Made by a program: the position numbers and the translations under genes. 64,000 bases of DNA from Stereocaulon alpinum (taxonomy: Eukaryota; Ascomycota; Lecanoromycetes; Lecanorales; Stereocaulaceae). A model generated the notes under the pieces. It was not told the DNA's origin and ran no database searches. It worked only from the letters and a program-made list of their open reading frames with translations. The DNA lies in contig JAEUBA010000092.1 in NCBI GenBank assembly GCA_018257865.1, forward strand, positions 1-64,000, read 5' to 3'. Positions 56,987 to 64,000 of the stretch are shown piece by piece (position 1 is the stretch's first letter; every line of letters starts with the position of its first letter).

Positions 56987-57746
56987 GTTTGAGGTGGGTG
57001 GGAGAGTAAGCGTCCAGGGATGGAAAGACCTCGTATTCTTGGGTGTTTTGCTGGACAATTACTGCGCTTCCCGTAGAATGTTTGGTGTGAAGGTCTTTGT
57101 TGTAAGAGGGAGTGTGGTGTTATTATGATGCTTAGCTGCGTCTTTCGTCGTAATGTCGTAAATCTCAGGTAACGAACATAAACACCTTAGGTAGCCCCCT
57201 CGATTTTCTCCATTCGTAGCATTAGCTGTTCGGATTCTATATGTCTCGAGACGCCGGGTTGTAGCGATGAATTGCTTTCAGACGTCTGAGTTCCGGCTTA
57301 ACGTGTTGTTGAATGTTTTGCAAAAACCAATCAAGCCTGAAGGTTCTGCAGACTTCCTTTGGGCTCGGCTGACTTGCGCAGGTACCCGCTGTTTCGCGTT
57401 GATTGTTATTCGGGAAATCTGGCGACGTCGATTGGGACGAAATTTACGTCAGAGATTGACCAAAATTGCGGAAGTGAATATTGAGAGGGCAGGTCAGATA
57501 ACGAAGCGCGACCAATATAGTGAATGGGAATGGGAGGAGGTTTCGCAGTTGTCGAGATAGTTCGTGCCCCACGAATTCCATGAACCGCAGAATCCCAACT
57601 TTAGGCGTCTACAATGACTATGAGACAGCCCGGCGTTCAGGCCATAAAAATGCAACTGTGGATGACCCTGATATCATCACCTCACACGCTCCCCAACACC
57701 ATGCAGGCATAACAAATACAACATTAGTACACATGAGAAAGTGAGG
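56987..57746. other. non-coding stretch between GrpB and histone-fold genes
   Basis: It contains the GrpB promoter and the 3' flank of the next minus-strand gene. A 97-codon plus-strand frame (57267-57560) has no recognisable domain. Confidence 0.45.
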
Positions 57747-58509
57747 CTAGCCCATATCGATGTCGCCAGACTCATCTCGCCTGGTGGTACCATTAGGCTC
57801 ATAATGTTCGAAGACAAGCCCAGCACTGCCATTGACCCTCACCGGCTGAGTCTGTGCAACTGAGGGCTCGTCAATAGTTCCATCTGACATGTTCCCATCA
57901 TCCATCGCAGTTCTGGCGGCGTCGGCCATCGGGACTGGACGTTGTGGTAATGACCGCGCTCCATCTAGTGTGGTCTGGCCGTTCTGTAAAGGCTGAGTTA
58001 GGTGTGTTGGAGCCTTGCTCGCTTTCTTTGCTTTGTATTCTCTATAAGTCGTAGTCCGAGGGATTACATCTTCAAGAAATTGAAGGTTGTCGATTCGAGC
58101 CACAGCATTTGCTTTATGAATATATTAGTAAGTATAGAGATATTTCCTTGCCAGGCGGCGTACCCAAGTCCTTGTACTGAATGTTGCGTCGAGGCTTCTT
58201 GTCCAACTTGGCAACGTTCATTGCTTGCTCAGCTAAGTGACGTATGAACATTTCCTGGACGGATCAGCAACATGCACGTGCAACACTTATGATCATCGAT
58301 TCCTACCGTAGCTATTGTAATCACGAAAGCTGCATTATTGGACACTTTTACCGTGTCTTCGTCGATTTGTAGAATCTTCTTAACGCGCGCGACTGTAAGG
58401 AAATCAGCGTTGGGCACCCCGCCATGTAAAGTACAAAATACTCACGTGGCAGTGACGCTTGACCAGAGATCTCCTCAGGTGGAGGGATGGCCGCATTGTT
58501 GTACGGCAT
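57747..58509 (-). CDS. histone-fold protein of the DPB3/CHRAC (CBF/NF-Y) type
   Basis: Exons 58446-58509, 58307-58392, 58164-58254 and 57747-58111 give 201 residues; introns are 52-53 bp with matching phases. Residues about 20-100 form a CBF/NF-Y-like histone fold: 'L-A-R-V-K-K-I-L-Q', 'V-S-N-N-A-A-F-V-I-T-I-A-T', 'M-F-I-R-H-L-A-E-Q-A', 'I-Q-Y-K-D-L-A-N-A-V'. This is the pattern of the small subunits of DNA polymerase epsilon (Dpb3/POLE4) and of CHRAC-type remodelers, which pair with a Dpb4/POLE3-type partner. The C-terminal 100 residues are hydrophilic and disordered. The start ATG lies only 9 bp after the stop of the upstream gene on the same strand, so it has no room for its own promoter. 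It may instead be the 3' part of one gene joined through a 36-bp intron (see finding). Confidence 0.82.
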
Positions 58510-58518
58510 GTTGGAGGA

Positions 58519-59805
58519 CTAGTTGAGATATAGTACGTCAGAACATGGGCTTACAGAGGGGTTTTCCTTAGGCGAACCGTCACGAGGGGGACTTTCACCG
58601 CCTTTGTCAAGACCGCCTTGATCAGGAGCACCTGGGCCGGAAGCACCTTCGTGGGTAGAGCCTTGATCTAGAGAGTTGTCGTCGTCACAAGAATCCCTAC
58701 TTGTGCGTTCTGGATCTTCTTCTGAAGACTCCTCTGTTTCTAGCGACGAATTGTCACAAGGCGGGTTTTCACTGGGACCGGGAGCGCCTTCGTCAGGAGC
58801 GCCTTCGTCAAGAGCGCTTGAGCTGGAAGCGGTTTCAGGGGGAGAACCTTGATCCGCAGAGTCGGCGTTGGGGATGTTCTCACTGGTGTATGCTGGACTT
58901 TGGTCTAAGCCTGGAGTGGACTGTGCTTGAGTGTTTGCACTTGGATTCTGGATAACAAAATTATGGGTAACAATGGGTGGAGTAGTAACAATGCTCTGGG
59001 CAACAGCTGACTGGGAAGGGTTTCTATAGGGCGAAAAACCTTGGCGGACTTGATTTCTGGGACCAACAGGTGGGGTAGGGGTTTGGAGACCGAGCCTTAG
59101 GTTGCGTCTTGGTGGTAGCGGTGGCCGTGGCCTGATGGGAAGCTGAGATGACCAAGTTGGAAAAGGCGTTGAGCGTGGGTGTGTATGGTCTGACTCCGGG
59201 ATTTCGGTGTATGGGCTTGCACTTGCTAGACTGAGTGAACGCCCTTCAAGGATTGATGTTCGTTGAGAAAGAGGCTGCGAAAGGGTATCCCCCAGGTTGG
59301 GCCGGATTCTTGTACGATCTAAGGCTGCCTGCTGTGCCAACCGACTGTCCAAGGGATCAAATTGCTGACGCAGTCGGCGTTCTGCAATCTCTTCTTCGGT
59401 CGCTTCAAGCCCGGGAGGGGGAAGAACCCTGTTGAGAAGGTTCCTTCGAGCTCGGCCTACGTTTTCTGGCGGACGTGCCTGGGCTGGAGGTCGGGAATTT
59501 ACGCGGACTGGAATCCGGCTTGCGTTGGCTGTATGCTGGAAAACCACTCGAGGTAGGTGTTGGCCTATGTCAGCTGGACGTTGGAAGTTTGCTCTTGGTG
59601 GGAGTCGGCTCGCGTTGGCTGTAGGCTGGGCCAGAGTCCTTGAAGGGAGGAGTGCTCGTGGTGGAGGCTGGCCTGCGTTGGTTGGAGGTCGAGCTACGTT
59701 GGCTGGAGGTCCGGCTACGTTAGGTGGACGGCCGTGTTCGTCAGGTTCAAGTAATGGAAATTCGGTGCCAAAGAAGTTGTCGTCCTCTGAATCATTGTTA
59801 GCCAT
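58519..59805 (-). CDS. disordered Pro/Asn/Arg-rich protein, possibly the N-terminal part of the histone-fold gene
   Basis: A 428-residue frame starting at a good ATG (59805). The first 140 residues contain imperfect repeats around 'R-P-P' and 'A-N-A-S-R' with Pro, Ala and Asn; the middle is Pro/Arg-rich, and the last 130 are acidic (Asp, Glu, Ser, Gly) with repeated 'D-E-G-A-P' units. There is no globular domain, signal peptide or membrane segment. On its own it is a typical lineage-specific disordered protein. Its last codons contain GTAAGC, and the stop is part of a TAG that could serve as an acceptor. Splicing these would continue in frame into the histone-fold protein. The promoter is shared with the divergent CLC gene, 265 bp away. 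Confidence 0.65.
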   Translation of the reverse strand: MANNDSEDDNFFGTEFPLLEPDEHGRPPNVAGPPANVARPPTNAGQPPPRALLPSRTLAQPTANASRLPPRANFQRPADIGQHLPRVVFQHTANASRIPVRVNSRPPAQARPPENVGRARRNLLNRVLPPPGLEATEEEIAERRLRQQFDPLDSRLAQQAALDRTRIRPNLGDTLSQPLSQRTSILEGRSLSLASASPYTEIPESDHTHPRSTPFPTWSSQLPIRPRPPLPPRRNLRLGLQTPTPPVGPRNQVRQGFSPYRNPSQSAVAQSIVTTPPIVTHNFVIQNPSANTQAQSTPGLDQSPAYTSENIPNADSADQGSPPETASSSSALDEGAPDEGAPGPSENPPCDNSSLETEESSEEDPERTSRDSCDDDNSLDQGSTHEGASGPGAPDQGGLDKGGESPPRDGSPKENPSVSPCSDVLYLN

Positions 59806-60070
59806 ACTAATATGGAAGAACGATACATTGGAATGGATAATGACTCACCTCCTATTCGGAGAGACAAATAGTCTTGCAACTCGTAGGTTCAATGGAAAGA
59901 GCAATGGATTGCTTGCCCTCTGATACCTTCTTGTACAGCTCTTCCAAAAAGTACGCGGTAGATATGCTTCGCGTGAAATACGCGCTACAAGCGGCGCTAG
60001 CGATATCTCCGTGCTAAGGACATTGGCACAAGGCAGCCCAGATTTGCGTTCACAGTAATGACTTGTTGTT

Positions 60071-62954
60071 ATGAGCGCCCGTACCACCTCATACTCTGTG
60101 CAGCCCCCGCGCCGACCGTCTCTGCCGGAAAGAAGGATTTCGAGACGGCTCTCCGCTCTCTCAAGCGCAGAGCACGGCCATAATGGAGCTCCGACAGGCA
60201 ACACCGAAGATGAACTTACCGAAGAGATCGAGAAGATCAAGAGATACGAAGATTTCACTACAATTGATTGGGTACAGGATGCGGCGCGGGAGCAGCTAAG
60301 AAGAAGAGCAAGGCGGAAAGAAAATGCGGGCTTCTTTGAAAGAGATGGACACTTAGGCTGGAGGCGGAAGCTGCGAGATTCTTACGACGCCGGCCAGGCC
60401 TGGATCGTTGTGACACTAGTCGGAGCAACCATCGGATTGAACGCAGCGTTCCTAAACATAGTCACAGAGTGGTTATCGGATGTGAAGTTGGGATACTGTA
60501 CGACAGCCTTCTACCTGAACAAGGACTTCTGCTGTTGGGGCGAGGACAGTATGTATCCAGCGAATCTTCGATTGGTAGACGAGTGGGAGCTAATTATTAT
60601 AGCTTGCGATGGTTGGCATAGATGGACACCTCTGTGGCCGATCAACTACATTTTGTATTTTATTTTCTCAGTATGGCTGGCAATAGCCCTTGTCAGTGGT
60701 CGATAACTGATCAATTGGCAGATAATTTTCGCTCTTACCTCCGCAAGCCTCGTCAAGGCCTACGCCCCCTACGCTGCCGGATCTGGCATATCTGAGATCA
60801 AGTGCATCATTGCAGGCTTTGTAATGAAGGGCTTTCTCGGCTTCTGGACGCTATTAATCAAGTCTATATGTTTGCCCCTAGCAATCGCATCGGGTCTTTC
60901 GGTAGGCAAGGAAGGCCCGAGCGTACACTATGCGGTATGTACGGGCAATGTGATTTCAAGATTCTTCGACAAGTACAAACGCAATGCGGCAAAGACCCGG
61001 GAGATATTGAGTGCTTGCGCTGCCGCAGGAGTCGCCGTGGCGTTTGGGAGTCCCATTGGCGGCGTTCTGTTCTCTTTGGAAGTGAGCAGTATCTCTATGG
61101 AGCGTTGAAGTGTGTTAGCTGACGAGCTCAGGAAATGTCTTCTTATTTTCCCTTGAAGACTATGTGGAGGAGCTATTTCTGTGCTCTAGTAGCTACTGCG
61201 GTCTTAGCGGTAAGCTAGCCTGATCCCTGATCTGATTGAGAGGTTGCTAAGCACAGAATTGAACAGGCAATGAATCCTTTTCGAACCGGTCAGCTTGTCA
61301 TGTTCGAAGTCAGATACGATAGATCCTGGCATTTCTTTGAGATCATTTTCTTCATCTTCATTGGTGTCTTTGGGGGACTATATGGTGCGTTTGTTATGAA
61401 ATGGAATCTACGGGCCATGGCATTCCGGAAGAGATACCTGTCCAATTACGCCATCTTGGAAGCCACACTATTGGCCGGGGGAACAGCAGTACTCTGCTAT
61501 CCAAATATGTTCTTGAGGATCGACATGACAGAAGCTATGGAGAAGCTCTTTCTTGAGTGCGAGGGAGGTCATGATTATGATGGCCTTTGCGAGTAAGTCA
61601 TAGCTGCAACAAGACCAAGGGCAGCGCGCTGATAGCTTCTAGAGCCAGGAATCGTTGGTCCATGGTCTTGTCTCTGTTGTTTGCCACAGTAATGAGAACA
61701 TTCCTTGTTATTATATCATATGGCTGCAAAGTACCCGCCGGCATATTCGTACCTTCGATGGCAGTCGGCGCATACTTCGGACGTATGGTTGGTATCTTGG
61801 TACAGGCACTACACGAATCATTTCCTCACGCAAAGTTCTTTGCAGCTTGTGAGCCCGATGTCCCCTGTATCACGCCCGGCACCTACGCTTTCCTGGGTGC
61901 TGCAGCCGCACTAAGCGGGATCATGCACATTACGGTGTCCGTTGTGGTTATCATGTTCGAATTGACAGGTGCTTTGACCTATATCTTGCCTACAATGGTA
62001 AGTGGCTAAAGTATTCAACATTTCTTGCCCTCCTAAGCAGCTGACCGATTCCATCAGATCGTCGTAGGTGTCACTAAAGCAGTCGGCGAACGCTTTGGGA
62101 AGGGCGGCATTGCGGACCGTATGATATGGTTCAATGGCTTCCCATTCCTGGACAACAAAGAAGAGCATACTTTCGGTGTTCCAGTCTCCCAAGTCATGAC
62201 CAGCGACGTCACGTCTATACCATCATCCGGTCTCGATCTCCGGTCACTTGAAGCTCTAATGTCCCAGAACAGGTATCAAGGATTTCCAATCATTGAAAAT
62301 CCCACTACAAAGGCACTGATTGGCTACATTGGACGTACAGAGTTGCAATATGCCATTACTCGAGCGAAGAAGGAAGGTTTTATATCACCAAGAGCAAGAT
62401 GCTTCTTCTCGCAACCAGATTCAACTGCTGTGCAGACACCCTCGACAGCAGCACCACCGGTTACTTTTGATGCTATCGAGTCCGCAACAGGTCAGCAGAG
62501 CGTTGACTTTAGCCGATTCATCGATCCAACACCGCTGGCGGTTCACCCCCGTCTGCCGCTGGAGACCGTGATGGAACTCTTCAAGAAGATGGGACCTCGG
62601 GTGATACTAGTCGACTACCGAGGCAGATTGGCGGGTCTTGTCACTGTCAAAGACTGTCTCAAATTCCAGTTCAAGGTCGAAGCTCACGAGACAACTCGCG
62701 ACGACTCAGCACTGGATGAGAGACAAGAACGACTTTGGGGTATCATGAATCGGGTAGCTGATTGGGTTGCCGACAAAGTCAATGGTTTATCCGGTGGGAA
62801 GATCAAGCTTGGGGGCTCTGGAAGGAGCCCTGGCATTCTTGAAGCTCATACTACGGATCCAAGAGACCACCTGTCACCCATTCGCGCGTCACATCATGCC
62901 ATACTTGATGGGACTGAGGACGAGGATAACGGTGTGGAATTGCAGAACCGGTGA
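60071..62954 (+). CDS. CLC-type voltage-gated chloride channel/exchanger
   Basis: Exons 60071-60548, 60603-60670, 60722-61081, 61132-61209, 61267-61592, 61643-61997 and 62058-62954 give 853 residues. After a basic/acidic cytosolic N-terminus the CLC core shows G-S-G-I-S-E (202-207), G-K-E-G-P (244-248, with the gating Glu 246) and 'S-Y-G-C-K-V-P-A-G-I-F-V-P' (G-I-F-V-P at 470-474), the three selectivity-filter regions. Two CBS domains follow at about 597-660 and 712-765. This arrangement is that of yeast Gef1 and animal ClC-3/4/5, which act in Golgi, endosome or vacuole membranes as Cl-/H+ exchangers. The first intron (54 bp, no frame change) is inferred because removal gives the family's 'C-C-W-G...W-H-R-W'. 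The second removes an in-frame stop. Confidence 0.93.
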
Positions 62955-63595
62955 TTGGCAACGATGACAAATGTCACCTATACGGAACCTTTGTCATGTC
63001 GAAGCGTACTTCAGATCTCGTCATGACAGGCCACGCAATACAAAGTCGCCCAGAATGCTGGCACCGTCATAAGACGCAACATGACCTTCGATGATTGCAT
63101 GGCGACTTGTTGACAGTTCAGACGCCAGTTGCACTTTTACGTCGTCGATCTGCGTTTAGCCCGCAGGGCATTCCTGTTCATCACCGTGGAGTCGATCAAC
63201 CTGAGTGGCAACGATCAAATTAAGTCATAAAGTCGGAATTACCTCGACGGACAGGGTTTGAAACAGTACAGCTGCCTGAAGAGAAGACATCATATCAATG
63301 CACAAGGAACCTCATTGAAGTGCCACTGCTATCAACATACAAGAGATGCAATCCATGAGGTCTCCACAATGCTAGCTCACCATAAGGGTCGACCAAAGTA
63401 TGTCTTGCAGCAGCGCCACCCGGGCCGTTCCACCTACGGGCATATGACGTTCTTACTCATCCGAGGGGTTGATCGATTTGTCAGCTATTGACAAACCATC
63501 AGCAAGACAAGAACACCATAAGTAACACTCCTCTTACCATTCCAATTGAGCAATACCAATTATCACAGTGTCCTCATTCCATTTCAGATCTCAAG
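62955..63595. promoter_or_regulatory. intergenic region, CLC to ECM4-like gene
   Basis: It holds the 3' flank of the CLC gene and the promoter of the glutathione transferase. A 77-codon frame at 63258-63491 has no domain. No further feature seen. Confidence 0.45.
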
Positions 63596-64000
63596 ATGCC
63601 AGAAAAGGTCCGCGTCCAATGCTATTCCCAAGCTTCAGACTAACTCTCTCCCCAGGCCCAGATCTTCAAGCACGCAGACCAAGATGGTCAATTCCGGCGT
63701 AAACCCAGTGCATTCCGAGATTTCATCTCCAAAGATCCCAACTCCAAATTTCCCGCTGAAAAAGACCGTTATGCCCTCTATATCAACCTCGGCTGTCCAT
63801 GGGCCCACCGCGCCAACCTTGTCCGCAGCCTCAAAGGCCTCGAATCCATCATCCAAGTGATCGTCTGCGATTTCGAGCTCACCAAAGAAGGCTGGCTGTT
63901 CACTGGCCGTGATGGTACTGATACCAAAGACCCACTGTACGGCTTTACGAAATTGGGGGACCTGTATAAGAAGGCGAATCCGGAATATGAGGGACGGTTC
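63596..64000 (+). CDS. glutathione S-transferase of the ECM4/omega type, 5' part (cut by window end)
   Basis: The first exon is just 12 bp (63596-63607, M-P-E-K) and the second starts at 63656; the 48-bp intron ends in CTCCCCAG. The 119 residues seen carry 'F-K-H-A-D-Q-D-G-Q-F-R-R', 'F-P-A-E-K-D-R-Y-A-L-Y' and the active-site-like N-L-G-C-P-W-A-H-R with the catalytic Cys of omega-type transferases (ECM4/Gto, glutathionyl-hydroquinone reductase family). These enzymes reduce glutathionyl conjugates of quinones. The donor GTCCGC is weak. The thioredoxin fold continues beyond the window and the C-terminal helical domain is not visible. Confidence 0.88.

Noticed and set aside
1..64000. CRISPR arrays, riboswitches, rRNA genes, bacterial operons
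   Set aside because: Not expected in fungal nuclear DNA, and no regularly spaced repeats or rRNA-like stretches were seen.

Overview
The window is nuclear DNA of a filamentous ascomycete (Pezizomycotina; a Dothideomycete-like genome is my guess, but the sequence alone does not fix the class). The evidence is short GT-AG introns of about 45-60 bp, fungus-specific families (PF20684-type fungal rhodopsin domain, Helo-like/ankyrin protein, ascomycete thaumatin-like protein, fungal SH3 membrane protein) and a repeat block mutated in the pattern of repeat-induced point mutation (RIP). All coordinates and splice junctions were derived by hand from reading frames and GT/AG signals; no search or alignment program was run.

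Layout. 1-5760: a dead, AT-rich mobile-element block from which CpA and TpG are almost absent. It holds two 121-bp direct repeats and, on the minus strand, a ruined integrase-core gene. 5760-9333: normal composition but no gene I can support. 9334-14874: a possible small metabolic group, namely a short-chain dehydrogenase (+), a fungal-rhodopsin membrane protein (-) and a flavin monooxygenase (+). 15165-16432: Elongator subunit ELP4 (+). 16643-18745: ankyrin protein with a Helo-like N-terminus (-). 20168-20570: aldo-keto reductase pseudogene (-). 21319-23213: Cys-rich, one-pass membrane protein with a cytoplasmic SH3 domain (-), divergent from cytosolic prolyl-tRNA synthetase (+, 23732-25711). 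26521-28413: chaperonin CCT1/TCP-1 alpha (-), divergent from a RING/TRAF-type zinc-finger protein (+, 28711-30015). 30821-32962: unknown 713-residue protein (-). 35010-37413: polytopic membrane protein of unknown function (-). 40015-40104: intron-bearing tRNA-Cys followed by a G-run tract. 40469-43123: AAA ATPase with a DUF3659-like N-terminus (-). 44764-45971: protein with three repeated Cys/His zinc knuckles (-). 47766-48140: F-box-like relic. 49510-49601: perfect-looking hairpin. 49737-49819: tRNA-Gln with a damaged acceptor stem. 50271-51829: kinetochore protein NUF2 (+). 53955-55298: secreted thaumatin-like protein with a Ser/Thr-rich stalk (+). 56219-56986: GrpB-family protein (-). 57747-58509: DPB3/CHRAC-type histone-fold protein (-), 9 bp behind a disordered protein (58519-59805, -) with which it may form one gene. 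60071-62954: CLC chloride channel (+). 63596-64000: start of an ECM4-type glutathione S-transferase (+), cut by the window end.

Most genes are single-copy housekeeping functions (tRNA charging, protein folding, Elongator, kinetochore, ion transport) spaced by long non-coding stretches. Several neighbours are divergent pairs sharing one upstream region: rhodopsin/FMO, SH3 protein/ProRS, CCT1/RING and histone-fold locus/CLC. The accessory-looking content lies at the left (dead transposons, oxidoreductase group) and in the lineage-specific genes (Helo-ankyrin, SH3 membrane protein, AAA protein, zinc-knuckle protein, thaumatin-like protein). I found no clearly new biological system. The best leads are the possible 36-bp intron that would fuse the disordered protein to the histone-fold protein, the triple zinc-knuckle protein, and the RIP block.
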